From: Burkholderia pyrrocinia
Lineage (GTDB): Bacteria; Pseudomonadota; Gammaproteobacteria; Burkholderiales; Burkholderiaceae
Length of the DNA stretch: 64,000 nt
Reading direction: 5' to 3'
NCBI RefSeq assembly: GCF_018417535.1
Contig: NZ_CP070979.1
Coordinates: 62,001-126,000, forward strand
Within the stretch, counting starts at the first letter, position 1; every line of letters starts with the position of its first letter. Below, piece after piece: positions 12,901-21,600 of this stretch. The notes under the pieces were generated by a model that worked only from the letters and a program-made list of their open reading frames with translations, had not been told where the DNA came from and did not search any database. Made by a program: the position numbers and the translations under genes.

Positions 12901-13559
12901 GCGGTCGCGGGACCTATGCGGGGGGCGGCAAGTTCACGCAGGCGGGCGGCGTGGAATACGACATCGGCGTGCCGACCTTCATGAACACGGCGACGCGTCA
13001 GTTCGGCGTGGTGCGCGGCGCGCGCCGGAGCGAAGCGGCGGCTGGCGCGATGAACGGCGATTGCGCGGAAGGGATGGTGACGGCGGCGCTGCACCCGGAG
13101 CGCTTCACGATCAGTGCGGATGCGCTGTTCGCGTTCGACAAGTCGTCGACATCCGACATGCTGGCGGCCGGGCGTGCGGCACTCGAACGGTTCGCGGCGG
13201 GGCTGCGCGATGCGTACGAGAGCGTGACGTCGATCACGGTCACCGGCTACACCGACCGTCTGGGTTCGGATAGCTACAACCAGCGGCTGTCGGAAGCGCG
13301 GGCGGAGACGGTGCGCGCGTATCTGGCGGCACATGGCGTGCAGGCGGGCAAGATGAAGGTGCTGGGTCTCGGCAGGCGGGAACCGGTGACGCACGACTGC
13401 CCGGCGGGCCACACGCCGGAGGTGATCGCCTGTCTGCAGCCGGATCGCCGCGTGACGATCGACGTGGTGGGGCAGAAGCGCGGCGCGGGGCAGGCGCCCG
13501 TGCTCAAGGCATCCGAGCCGGCCGGCGGGCGCGATCTCGAACTGAGTTCGCTCGACTGA
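987..13559 (+). CDS. Giant filamentous-haemagglutinin-type (TpsA) exoprotein with C-terminal OmpA domain
   Basis: 4190 residues from the ATG at 987, chosen because CCAAGGAA sits just upstream and the extended signal peptide follows (Arg-rich segment, then ELSVAFVLTFGVGAPFAWA). Residues of about 78-230 form a TPS secretion domain with the NPNGI motif. The bulk is Gly/Thr/Ala/Asn-rich repeats typical of a long beta-helix. From about residue 4038 the protein turns into an OmpA-like domain (LFAFDKSS, then TGYTDRLGS, NQRLSEARAETVR and LQPDRRVTIDV), closely similar to the OmpA proteins at 25485 and 40929. Exported FHA proteins normally lack a peptidoglycan-binding end. The domain suggests that the C-terminus stays in the periplasm bound to the cell wall while the helix is displayed outside. 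No CTGACA-type box is seen before it in the window. Confidence 0.9.
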   Translation: MNNRQSSRDTARPPQAESSRRGATSPRYGRRTIRSGFTPLVRELSVAFVLTFGVGAPFAWAAPQGGQVVAGAAGIARNGPLTTIQQQSQRAIVNWQSFGVNAGETVRFAQPATNAAILNRVTGALPSNINGLVQGNGKVFLVNPNGIVVGANGVINVQGGFVASTQNLSDTAFMQGGALTLSGGTDGSIQILGKISAPDGDITIVAPKVAVGSGAALEAGRAVQLIAASTVTLSNGQFTVIPQAGDAGELTVDGVVSAANAQLAAANNNLGALAINTSGTVRATGTQTNPDGSVSIVAQGAGGNVKVGGTVAARHADGTGGSIVVSGANVSATGATLDASGTQGGTVSIAADTAQGTALVTDSRISATGDSAAGGLIGITGWHTGLMGQTTVDASGASAGGTVLVGGGMHGQDSRIANATATTIGSNVVLRADGTQGNASGGEVVAWSNDTTRFAGTIGATGSGTGHGGNAEVSGAGTLDYRGFADLAGGALGGAFGTLLLDPTDVTIQAAGPDSGATWSSGTADFSSSGGTSVITTATLQSQLAAASVTIDSHSGTGGNGDITVNDAIVIPNARSLTLNAARDINLNADVTTNSTGSLSAFAAYAARDINVNTANIGGTSGVSNVVLMSGQTSAPTTATPTVAFGTVAPGAGQVNFNFAGGTNLQATQNVIVVTGCSTACSLSSTDTALTTSGTSTYLSSAPDLSINGGAGANHVNVSGGGAMYFGGFRDISVDGAVSGFVASGNAGGITGGTSMASSLVPGALFWDGIGLYALRDLTVNAPITPGDFFESVQLKSERDINLNADITSTYVLAANAARNINVTASTLEGGAGYTLGKTLPAGVYLLAGQRALTSTDNALAATVNDGYGGYSSNIGSIYFNRTSSPTLLKSDTDLVAISGCTTTTNCVPSQRTDFLPANVLLESSAGTSGPVAGSIYVGGFHNMTPERWDPVAGAIAGTLSASGDISFNAFGNLTLNETTLTAGNSLQLLAAGGNYDDPTPISGSTLADYAGIVYFTQPNILLTATDYVDIRSGTDGTGTSLGATGGTMPGGGAYTTGRTNQARPYFNSVSNPNQVVIRYGSSANALNGALTIDGFLNTVLTLQNNDGSAATNLTTNGINIVSYGDVVIPQHYIRALNGAWVDIEAGGNGANGNFSRGLVGQVKLTDASPVVQGGAVFLESSSDATGRHLDFAGGTGSLTSGYGTGGPILLQYDPGLTSFALLEVTGFKNTPIYVFSGSATPTLAGFDPNVSLSFDSGRGNFWSNVTAFGNVTFENNKLTGMGNGTGGVFDYVSLNVVAGQGGAADSGGVLQFAQPTTISGGFNRLILSNNAAGLSTVAGQDLTNVTFGPIGIIPTSPLTASIDGTTTTLGVPVTDTVDGINVFGQGFALLGFRNVDLNSTGNAPLSFRNLTIAPNGNSQQGDININEDIYVRGALTLYGSSINTGSNIIGSLAPAGESYSPSFTATGLATAWGGTAKNSTINTSSKDNVFSTGMQLSNVAAGTTMTINDRDTVIISSFGASTDQGNIVVNAQGDIGINGSIARTGATNPASFTFNAGKDLSSIFSGYDAYNQGTVSSLVQEENLDGGKGAGVTFFLAPVERVVPIYTPVGVLSLQSTNPGGTDYVAPSDPGWNATHTQYTISSSSPSDLLKFFAVGTVVTPGQVVVSNAVWFFDQAYVKSTLNNGAQVYVVTGYTTSTAPQTQFTSLGFGVNTLSNTVNNGGTGGTVTTTLNRTSFAVSGDNPVVDALVTPAGDPVAGTYALGLGQQFYVAAGGNATYPDASWDVRVTGPVTVQTQLGNIIIKSGSTYADTYQGFHTMGDTADVHLSSNVPPAGQGLGHPANLQENLVTQTVNGNILIGGYRDIVVQNAGTVQPTGTGSISLIAGRDLLLNDNIGATGATGTLTLGAGNMIEQAAGKTITANNLVLVTGRGTDNLNTDVNNLAGYLQMPSAAYTGALAGGTTATGTIEVTNDKALNIVSNIPVNPVTGAVTFTTNGPVFADPTVTPLQPVGLTTSTLGGPIAGSVELTTTSGDINVAAPVTTTNTGGEINIRSDAGNVALGANVTTTGNAFIEANQAITDTAGTLTANAAVLTAGTTIGTAANPVNTAVNTLALVAGGNVYDTNAGALTVAGQTTNNGSLNVQSTGGTMTVGSVSLAPTILNNAPGATITGINASGSGAVNLTATGTTSDIVFDATARSGTGTVTATAGENIVNGMAALVPGANGSGSSNLDVATAGNVVLNAGNTIGGDGASTIDPVSVWSGGNISATSAGTTGAAGTYLAVLDTTGAVNVGGSSVSINSGKNIDVTAVTSTTAGTGNLAVTGPVAAQNAGYVRLAADRNVAVQSAVSTTGTGDVVVTAGLGGTGSVTQTAGGTLSTGTGEINVKAANGITFGANATTGGNIVVQAGDAIAQAGGTLAASGVALEAGTTIGMAANRINTATNTLAMTSTGSEYVSNTGDLTLGAKTTGNGTIDVTNAGVLTVGSASVLTGIAVPGLTGGITTVAPGVAVTGVTANGSGNVNLAATGATGDIVTTQPVSSGTGNIAMTAARNVTDTATGSVSTGGSGTIGVTAQTGSITMADGASYTTAGGNITATAATNIALAQATTGSNTVGTVTLTAANGAISNNRTAGANNVTTGTLNATAATGIGSGTLDSSTALTTDIATLGTKVTGAGDVVIDNTNASLLTLGNGTLTNSAANGNVRVATAGAVTTGNSVSASNTVQLVAGDVKGTLANDVGAVTLANNVTANTLDVNAGGLVQQTGGTLNAATTLVDATRYTSGSDATLTNGSGTLTENGSSVTGNYTITTAGTLNQTGNTTVGGNLTESGYTGGTVSGTVTVGGNYNGVNTFSGSGSVTTGGSNSTINANSATTGVVVASGAGPNFDLSSANLGNSTNITVDLRGQSATVTGNTPSILLNGATGGSNSLGTVTVKTAKPVTVAVTQQDYNLTQSAAIDIGAHTLTVNAVAGSASSASLQASPGTLTLPGQSTPIDYNAANNTLNGGNGSRIVLNNTGNAIGGLTILNGESANVVTSGNLALGNVTVNNGLSATSTTGAITQTAGTSVVARTLALNAVNGIGTAATPIAFNTVAATAAGVTPVLATSDGSGSTSVATTGQVQLGGQVYQPTDTSSTTAATLTSAANGTTGGDLTVLAAGPVTTGATVTTGGNGAIDVGTTAGSITLSNMVTAGGSGSIELTAATGIAVNAAVSSTSGEINALAQGGDVALGANVSTTGNAFVQASGAITQSAGTLTADGAVLAAGTTIGSSANAIDTSVNTLALVSAGDAYASNDKALTAAAQTSANGNVGITTTSGDLTAGSVSLTPGVVNNAVGANLSGVSANGTGNVTLTAAGTGSNVVLDQSVTSGSGTVTASATQDIVFENAAQIVTTGAAVLAAGDNITNATDNTAVQIQAASATLTAGTNIGSGVIDNGITGSTNASELHLNVASLQANAGGDATLWNQGATLLQTSGAGGYFGLNGGGPIAQASGATLSAGSAEFDTTRDTSVGQVSLQNQGDLSIAAANYVGGDYTATSQSGNVTLASGAALNVNGNVTLSSGAGKTVSADPTHIASSGNVVQNGTTTNVGGAMTPLVTIDPVTKTALVSAQGAGADFVLTPALVAQLNAAGVTTVTVDLGNTVTSYSVASLAGGAITVANANNAVTGGWTVRTGPSAIATPTQQQRDYNLTDTAGPVDLGTANLIVNAARGTDFASGSTPSTVAAVNDAANTAAGFNAAQGSNVTLTQTRTASVDVRDAYNVSVTSPGNLNVSYVKANNNASLLAGTASSGNLNINGPVNVGADLIGVGGKDVTIASGAAVAANGKVTLVADETAGTSSGPGWFINRGSIASGSRQVAIYGVSGVAPDGYTAPASQVILGNIDGLSAGTSVDNWATAYDNTSNGALYAAGTGKFNGVQVWYKAPLTKVAAAKPDAGPAVPQTTDTVSNTERDWHVRDAEPPIISAGFSARADCGRGTYAGGGKFTQAGGVEYDIGVPTFMNTATRQFGVVRGARRSEAAAGAMNGDCAEGMVTAALHPERFTISADALFAFDKSSTSDMLAAGRAALERFAAGLRDAYESVTSITVTGYTDRLGSDSYNQRLSEARAETVRAYLAAHGVQAGKMKVLGLGRREPVTHDCPAGHTPEVIACLQPDRRVTIDVVGQKRGAGQAPVLKASEPAGGRDLELSSLD

Positions 13560-13574
13560 GCGCGAGCGCATCGT

Positions 13575-13598
13575 CGAGGCGGCCTCGCGGCCGCCTCG
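13575..13598 (+). terminator. GC-rich hairpin after the giant exoprotein gene
   Basis: A perfect 10-bp stem with a TCGC loop begins 15 bp after the stop codon. There is no following T-run, so it may be a Rho-assisted end or an mRNA-stabilising hairpin rather than a classic intrinsic terminator. Confidence 0.45.
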
Positions 13599-13913
13599 GT
13601 GAGCCGGAGATGCTTCAGGAGGGCACAAGAATCGGCGTAAGCGTTTCGCGGGAGGACTGCCTGTGAAGCCTGGAGCGAAGCGGGGATTGTGGATGGTTGA
13701 TAAACGGATCGCATAACAGGGAACATTGCATACCCGCGGTCGTGGAAACCGTAGAAGACGCCCACGCGAAAGGGCAACGCCAGGTGATGGCGAAAAAGTT
13801 GCGCGGGAGACGATTGGTTGGCGATTCGCGCGTTGAAGATGAACTCCACAAACCGCTTCCTCCTTGAAACACACGCTGGGCCATACGAGTCCTGGCCGTG
13901 CCGCTCCCGAGTC
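13599..13913. other. Intergenic stretch without a supported gene
   Basis: Open frames exist here on the minus strand, but they run on antisense into the giant exoprotein gene and match no family I recognise. It abuts the IS6-type end at 13914. Confidence 0.5.
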
Positions 13914-14390
13914 GGTTCTGTTGCAATAAGGTGGTCAGCTATGAGGTGCGGAACAAGATGAACGACTGAAAGCTTGATGAAGAATCAAGGTCAATGGCCA
14001 ATGGAAATACCGGTATCGCGCCGTCGACAAGGCCGGCAACACCATCGACTTTCTGTTGCGAGCCCATCGGGATAAGACTGCGGCGCGGCGGTATTTCAAA
14101 AAATGGATCGCCCGGAATGGCGAACCCGCGACCGTGACGATCGACAAAAGCGGTGACAATATGGCTGCGCTGGAAGCCATCAACGCCGAGCGCGAAACGC
14201 CCATCAAGATCCTGCAGACGAAGTACTTGAACAATATCGTCGAACAAGACCACCGCGCGATCGAGCGGCGTACCCGCCCCATGCTCGGGTTCAAGAATTT
14301 CCGGTGCGCACGCATTCCACTCGGTGGCATCGAGGTGGCTCACATGTTCGCCGCGGGGCAGATGAAAGACCACGGCGCCTGACAAGCTTT
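13914..14390 (+). mobile_element. IS6-family insertion sequence remnant
   Basis: The left edge GGTTCTGTTGCAATAA resembles IS6/IS26-type terminal inverted repeats (GGnnCTGTTGCAAA). From 13981 to 14382 a frame encodes the second half of an IS6 transposase: KVNGQWKYRYRAVDKAG, then TIDKSGDN, ILQTKYLNNIVEQDHRA and TRPMLGFKNFR, which contain the later acidic residues of the DDE core. The N-terminal half, including the helix-turn-helix and the first catalytic Asp region, is missing or frameshifted, and no right-hand inverted repeat is visible. The element is dead. Confidence 0.8.
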
Positions 14391-14468
14391 CGCCGACCAA
14401 TTCTATTCGTCCACTGCATAAGTAGTCCTAGTCATATCAGGCTTTGCTCAACTTGAAATCGTTATCAC

Positions 14469-14625
14469 GATAAAACCGCATCGGGCGCGGAACGGCAGAT
14501 CACCAACGCGGCAGCCGGCGTGAACGATACCGAGAACAGCCGCTGGTCGGCGCGGGTTTCCGGTTCTGCCGATACACGCGGCAGTTATGGCGTTGGTGTC
14601 TCCGTCGGACATGCATGGAACCAGG
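14469..14625 (+). pseudogene. Trimeric autotransporter relic (stalk fragment fused to anchor end)
   Basis: One frame reads GAERQITNAAAGVNDT and then directly ENSRWSARVSGSADTRGSYGVGVSVGHAW. The first part is a YadA-type stalk/neck motif (normally followed by DAVNV), the second the last strands of a YadA membrane anchor. The intervening coiled coil and most of the anchor have been deleted, and no stop follows the expected GHAW terminus. It lies between the IS6 scar and the intact TAA, on the same strand. Confidence 0.65.
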
Positions 14626-15482
14626 CAAGGTTGTCCTCCAGTGGCCATTGCGCCGCTGCGGATCGCTGCGCGGTTTGTGGCGGGCGGGTCGAACCCAGGC
14701 GCGAGCGCATCGGGTTCCCGGTTTCGCACGCATGGCCCGGATTCGAAGCGTCGGCCAGGACAGCAGGGCTCGGGATACCAGCGCCCGGGACTGCATCGCT
14801 CCGCTGCCGTTGCCGTGTCGTCAAAGCCGATGCGTAAGGGCTCGAAGCACACGGGAAGTCCCCTGACGCCACGGCCACCATTTCCAGCAGTCGCGCGTGC
14901 ACCCGGCAGAACTGACAAATTGCCTGGCGCAGAAGCGGCATCACCGAAGTGCGATCGCGTTGGCAAGGCTTCGCCGCATACGCTAGCCGCCTCGCCAAGA
15001 CCCCATGAGTTTCCACGCGGTTGCCCTGAACCTTGCGGCGGCAACACAGCTCACCCGAACTTGATTCTTGCGCGCACGAAAGGGCCAGAACGGTGCCTCA
15101 GCTGGAATTTACGCAGTAGGACGAGCGCGCGTCGTCAGGGCACCCGGAGTCCGTTCATTCGATTGCTTCTGCTGCATTGATAAGACGTTTGCTGTGAGCA
15201 TTTCATTGATCTGATGGCGGAGCGCAGTCGCGTTGTGGCGTCGATCCAGAGACGGGAATTCACGCCCTCGGTGATTTGGGAATCACGGAAAACAAACGAC
15301 GGCGTTCGGATCCTGACGTGCATCGGCGAAACCACAACATTGTCAGAGAGTGTCGGGTCAGCGGTTGCATCGTTCGCGGTGGTTCGAGCCCTTGGGTGAC
15401 GAACCACCCACGCTTGCGCGGTGGACCCGGCGTGCCTGGTCTATGAACTGACGTAGCTCGTGCATTCACTTTGGGACGAGTC
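14626..15482. other. 857-bp stretch without a supported gene
   Basis: Both strands have open frames of 100-200 codons, but they are Arg/Pro/Ser-rich frames expected from GC-rich DNA and match no family I recognise. A degenerate CTGACA-like repeat occurs at 15341-15356 on the minus strand with no -10 at the expected distance. Confidence 0.4.
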
Positions 15483-15525
15483 CTGACATGCTCTGACAGT
15501 TCCTCCCAAGCCAATTGGATACCCT
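15483..15525 (+). promoter_or_regulatory. CTGACA-box promoter of the trimeric autotransporter
   Basis: CTGACA at 15483-15488 and 15493-15498 (10-bp period), then 21 bp, then TACCCT at 15520-15525 as -10. The predicted start of transcription is about 15532, which excludes the earlier in-frame starts of the TAA and supports the ATG at 15621. Confidence 0.75.
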
Positions 15526-15620
15526 TTTGCCTCAAGCGTGAATGGCTGTGCGTTGGCGCGATGCGAACGCGGCCGGTCGTCGAGGTTTCCCGAAGTCTGG
15601 GCAATGGATCGAGGTGGAAA

Positions 15621-18600
15621 ATGAACAGAATTTACCGCACCGTGTGGAACGACGCATCGGGCTGCTGGAACGTGGCCGCGGAAAATGCACGAGGACGTCG
15701 CAAGGGGACTTTGAGCACACGCTCCACACGCTTTGTCGCGGGTCCGATTGCTGCATCAATCTTCGCGCTCGGTGCAACCGTCATGGTCCCGGACGTTTAC
15801 GCCCAATCATACTGTGTCAGCTCGTCTGGCTCTGCGCAGATTCCAAGCGGGACGCAGGGTGCCGGTTCCATTAACTGCGGCACGACGGCGGAGGCTTACG
15901 GAAATAACGCGATTGCGATCGGCGCATATGCTGTCGCAGGTGTTTCGGGCACAGCAACGATTCAGAACGGCGTCGCAATTGGGGACGGGGCGACGGCGTC
16001 CGGGCAAGCCAGCATGGCGCTGGGTTACACGTCAACCGCGTCAGGAGACTACTCCATGGCGCTGGGTTATGGGGCCCTTGCAACCAACGGCGAGGCTGTT
16101 TCTTTCGGTTATTTCGCGACCGCGTCGGGTAGTTCTGCGACGGCAGTCGGCGCGGTGGCGACGGCGAGCGGAAAAGCCAGTTCCGCGTTCGGCAACGCCG
16201 CGCGCGCCATTGCCGATCAAACCACGGCGATCGGTTATACCGCGATGGCATCGGGCGGAAGTGCCACCGCAGTGGGCACGGCAGCGCTTGCCAGTGGTGT
16301 CAGCAGTACGGCGCTTGGGGAGGGGGCGACGGCATCTGGCGATGAAGGAAACGCGCTGGGCTACCATTCGATCGCTTCCGGCGGCGCCTCGACTGCTATT
16401 GGCGTCATTGCCACTGCAAGTTCATCACGAGCCACGGCCATCGGCTTTGGCGCAGTGGCAGCAGGTGCCCAGAGCACCGCAGTGGGAAACTTTGCCAACG
16501 CTACCAGCAGTACTGATGTTGCCATCGGATATGGAGCGACGGCATCCGGGGGAGCAACACTGGCGGCAGGGTATTTGGCGGTGGCATCCGCCGGTTACAC
16601 GACGGCCCTCGGCCGTCAGAGTACCGCTTCGGCCGGTGGTGCAACTGCGGTAGGTGCGGTCGACACGGCCTCTGGCGTGAACGCGGCTGCATTCGGGACA
16701 GTATCCACCGCGTCAGGCACGGCTTCGCTTGCTATGGGATACGGAGCTCAAGCGTATGGCAATAGCAGCATTGCGGAGGGTATCAGTGCAGTAGCTGGTG
16801 TGTCGGGTTCTGCATCATCGGTGATTGGCGATGTGGCAATTGGTGCTTCGGCCACTGCGTCCGGCGGTTCATCAACCGCAGTCGGCAGAATCAGCAAGGC
16901 GTCAGGCGCGCTGAGCTCCACGTACGGCGTGGCCAGTACCGCCACGGGGACCGCAAGTACCGCGGTTGGTTACACGTCGAAAGCGCTAGCAGACAATACT
17001 GTCGCAGTGGGAGAGAATGCGGTCGCCTATGGTACTTCCAGCGTTGCTCTCGGCCAGAATTCAATTTCGGGTGTTTCCGGTTCGAGCTCGAGCGTCCAGA
17101 ACACGATTGCCATTGGCAATTTTGCACATGCGACGGGGAACATCTCGACGTCGATCGGCAATGGCTCGACGGCGAGCGCGACCGATTCAATCGCAATGGG
17201 CAACACGTCCGTGGCCACTGCGACGGACGCCGTGGCATTGGGCAGTACCAGCCTGGCATCAGGAACCGACAGCACTGCGACGGGCTTTGCAAGCACGGCG
17301 TCAGGGGCGTCGAGTGCGGCCTACGGGACGAACAGCAAGGCGTACGGAAACAGCAGCATCGCCGAGGGCAACGGTGCGGTTGCGGGTGTTTCGGGCTCTC
17401 CTTCCAGCGTCGTGAGTGATATTGCCATCGGCACCGGCGCAAGTGCCACGGGCGGCACCTCGATTGCCATGGGCACCACCGCGACTGCCAATTCGGCCAA
17501 TGCGGTAGCCATCGGCACGAGTGCTTATGCGACTGGCGGCAACGCTGTGTCGATCGGCGATGCGAACACCGCGTCGGGCAACGGCGCAGTGGCCATCGGC
17601 GATCCGAACGTCGCGAGCGGAACCGGCGCGGTCGCCCTCGGTGCGAACAATACGGCGAGCGCCCAAGGCGCCGTGGCGATCGGTAACCTCAACAGCGCCA
17701 CGGGACAAGGTGCGGTAGCGCTGGGAAATTCCTCCAGCGCAACAGCAGCAAGCGCGCTCGCGTTCGGCGATTCGGCCATCGCAAACCAGTCGCAGTCGAT
17801 CGCATTGGGCGCCAGCGCGACCGCGGGCGCACAGGCGGGGGATGTGGCCCTGGGGAGCGGGTCGGTTACCTCGACAGTGGTCAACACCACCAGCGCGACG
17901 CTTAACGGGGTGACGTACTCCGGCTTCGCCGGTACGAATGCGGCCAGCACGGTGAGCGTGGGGGCGTCGGGCAGCCCGCGCACCGTCACCAACGTGGCGG
18001 CTGGCCGGATCAGCTCGACCAGCACGGATGCGGTGAACGGCAGCGAGCTGTATGCCGTGGCCCTGGCTGACCAGACGCACGACTACAGCGTGAACAGCAC
18101 GTCGACCGGAACGGATACGAACTACAACAACGCCGGTGCGACGGGTTCGAACGCGCTGGCATCGGGTGTCAGTGCGACCGCCGCGGGCGCGGCTGCGACG
18201 GCGGTAGGCAATGGCAGCAATGCCAGCGGTGCGGACAGTGTGGCACTGGGCAACGCGAGCACGGCCAGCATCGGATCGGGCGTGGCAATCGGCAGCGGTG
18301 CCATTGCCAGTGCGAACACGGGCGACGTGGCGCTGGGGGCGGGCTCGACGACATCGACGGTGGTGAACACCACGAGCGCGACGATTAACGGGGTGACGTA
18401 CTCCGGCTTCGCCGGCACGAATGCGACCAGCACGGTGAGCGTGGGTGCGTCGGGCAGCCCGCGCACGGTCACCAACGTGGCGGCCGGCCAGATCAGCTCG
18501 ACCAGCACGGATGCGGTGAATGGTTCCGAGTTGTACAGCGTGGCTAACACGCTGACCAGCGATATCGCAGCGGCGCAGACGCACGATTACAGCGTGAACA

Positions 18601-21600
18601 GCACGTCGACCGGAACGGACACGAACTACAACAACGCCGGTGCGACGGGTTCCAATGCGCTGGCATCGGGTGTCAGTGCGACCGCCGCGGGCGCGGCTGC
18701 GACGGCGGTAGGCAATGGCAGCAATGCCAGCGGTGCGGACAGTGTGGCACTGGGCAACGCGAGCACGGCCAGCATCGGATCGGGCGTGGCAATCGGCAGC
18801 GGTGCCATTGCCAGTGCGAACACGGGCGACGTGGCGCTGGGGGCGGGCTCGACGACATCGACGGTGGTGAACACCACGAGCGCGACGATTAACGGGGTGA
18901 CGTACTCCGGCTTCGCCGGCACGAATGCGACCAGCACGGTGAGCGTGGGTGCGTCGGGCAGCCCGCGCACGGTCACCAACGTGGCGGCCGGCCAGATCAG
19001 CTCGACCAGCACGGATGCGGTGAATGGTTCCGAGTTGTACAGCGTGGCTAACACGCTGACCAGCGATATCGCAGCGGCGCAGACGCACGATTACAGCGTG
19101 AACAGCACGTCGACCGGAACGGACACGAACTACAACAACGCCGGTGCGACGGGTTCGAACGCGCTGGCATCGGGTGTCAGTGCGACCGCCGCGGGCGCGG
19201 CTGCGACGGCGGTAGGCAATGGCAGCAATGCCAGCGGTGCGAGCAGTGTGGCACTGGGCAACGCGAGCACGGCCAGTATCGGATCGGGCGTGGCAATCGG
19301 CAGCGGTGCCATTGCCAGTGCGAACACGGGCGACGTGGCGCTGGGGGCGGGCTCGACGACATCGACGGTGGTGAACACCACGAGCGCGACGATTAACGGC
19401 GTGACGTACTCCGGCTTCGCCGGCACGAATGCGACCAGCACGGTGAGCGTGGGGGCATCGGGCAGCCCGCGCACGGTCACCAACGTGGCGGCCGGCCAGA
19501 TCAGCTCGACCAGCACGGATGCGGTGAATGGTTCCGAGTTGTACAGCGTGGCTAACACGCTGACCAGCGATATCGCAGCGGCCCAGACGCACGATTACAG
19601 CGTGAACAGCACGTCGACCGGAACGGACACGAACTACAACAACGCCGGCGCGACGGGTTCCAATGCGCTGGCATCGGGTGTCAGTGCGACCGCCGCGGGC
19701 GCAGCTGCGACGGCGGTAGGCAATGGCAGCAATGCCAGCGGTGCGGGCAGTGTGGCACTGGGCAACGCGAGCACGGCCAGTATCGGATCGGGTGTGGCAA
19801 TCGGCAGCGGTGCCATTGCCAGTGCGAACACGGGCGACGTGGCGCTGGGGGCGGGCTCGACGACATCGACGGTGGTGAACACCACGAGCGCGACGATTAA
19901 CGGCGTGACGTACTCCGGCTTCGCCGGCACGAATGCGACCAGCACGGTGAGCGTGGGGGCATCGGGCAGCCCGCGCACGGTCACCAACGTGGCGGCCGGC
20001 CAGATCAGCTCGACCAGCACGGATGCGGTGAATGGTTCCGAGTTGTACAGCGTGGCTAACACGCTGACCAGCGATATCGCAGCGGCGCAGACGCACGATT
20101 ACAGCGTGAACAGCACGTCGACCGGAACGGACACGAACTACAACAACGCCGGCGCGACGGGTTCCAATGCGCTGGCATCGGGTGTCAGTGCGACCGCCGC
20201 GGGCGCAGCTGCGACGGCGGTAGGCAATGGCAGCAATGCCAGCGGTGCGGGCAGTGTGGCACTGGGCAACGCGAGCACGGCCAGTATCGGATCGGGTGTG
20301 GCAATCGGCAGCGGCGCCATTGCCAGTGCGAACACGGGCGACGTGGCGCTGGGGGCGGGCTCTACCACGTCTGCGGTGGTGAATACCACGAGCGCGACGA
20401 TTAACGGCGTGACGTACTCCGGCTTCGCCGGCACGAATGCGACCAGCACGGTGAGCGTGGGGGCATCGGGCAGCCCGCGCACGGTCACCAACGTGGCGGC
20501 CGGCCAGATCAGCTCGACCAGCACGGATGCGGTGAATGGTTCCGAGTTGTACAGCGTGGCTAACACGCTGACCAGCGATATCGCAGCGGCCCAGACGCAC
20601 GACTACAGCGTGAACAGCACGTCGACCGGAACGGACACGAACTACAACAACGCCGGTGCGACGGGTTCCAATGCGCTGGCATCGGGTGTCAGTGCGACCG
20701 CCGCGGGCGTGGCTGCGACGGCGGTAGGCAATGGCAGCAATGCCAGCGGTGCGGACAGTGTGGCACTGGGCAGTGCCGCATCCGCAACGACAAGCGGCGG
20801 CGTTGCACTCGGTGCGGGGTCGGTGGCCGATCGCGCGGCTGGCACGTACACGGATCCGATTACGCACAACAGTTTCACGACCGCTATGGGAGCGGTGTCG
20901 GTAGGCGCTTCGGGATCGTTGCGGCAGATCACCAACGTGGCGCCGGGCACGCAGTCTACGGATGCGGTGAACCTGAGCCAGCTGGAGGCGGCAGTGAGCT
21001 CGCTCACGGGCTCGATCGAGTCGGTGGCGTCCACGGCGTCGGGTAGTTCCAGCTCTGGCAGTACGAGCTCGGGCAGTACGAGTTCGACGAGCACGGATCC
21101 GTACGTGACGGCGAACGTCTCGAGCTACACGGCACCAAGCTCGACGGGTTCCGATGCGCTTGCGGTGGGCAATAGCGCGGTGGCCTCGGGCAGCAGCAGC
21201 ACGGCAGTGGGTAACGGCAGTTCGGCGACGGGCAGCAGCAGTACGGCAGTGGGCAACGGCAGTTCGGCGACGGGCAGCAGCAGCACGGCACTGGGCAACG
21301 GCGCGGTGGCGACGGCCGCGAATTCGGTGGCGCTGGGCGCCGGCTCGGTGGCGAGCGAAGCGAACACGGTGTCCGTGGGCTCGGTGGGCGATGAGCGACG
21401 CATTACCAACGTGGCCCCTGGCATTAACGGCACAGATGCGGTCAACGTCAACCAGCTCAAGGCCGGTTTGGGCAATCTGGAAAACCAGATCTCGGGCAAC
21501 CTGAACAAGGCCTATGCGGGAACGGCAGCGGCGATGGCTGCGGCAGGACTGCGCTTTGACGATCGCCCCGGAAAATACTCTGCCGCGGCAGCCACGGGCT

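Noticed and set aside
14448..15180. Overlapping plus- and minus-strand frames of ~200 codons each
   Set aside because: No start signals or recognisable domains; composition is that of random GC-rich frames.
15341..15356. Degenerate repeat TGTCAGAGAGTGTCGG
   Set aside because: One half-site is altered, no -10 at 20-21 bp, and no minus-strand gene is evident.
18122..20641. CRISPR-like appearance of regular repeats
   Set aside because: Units are 504 bp, coding and in frame, without short palindromic repeats or unique spacers.
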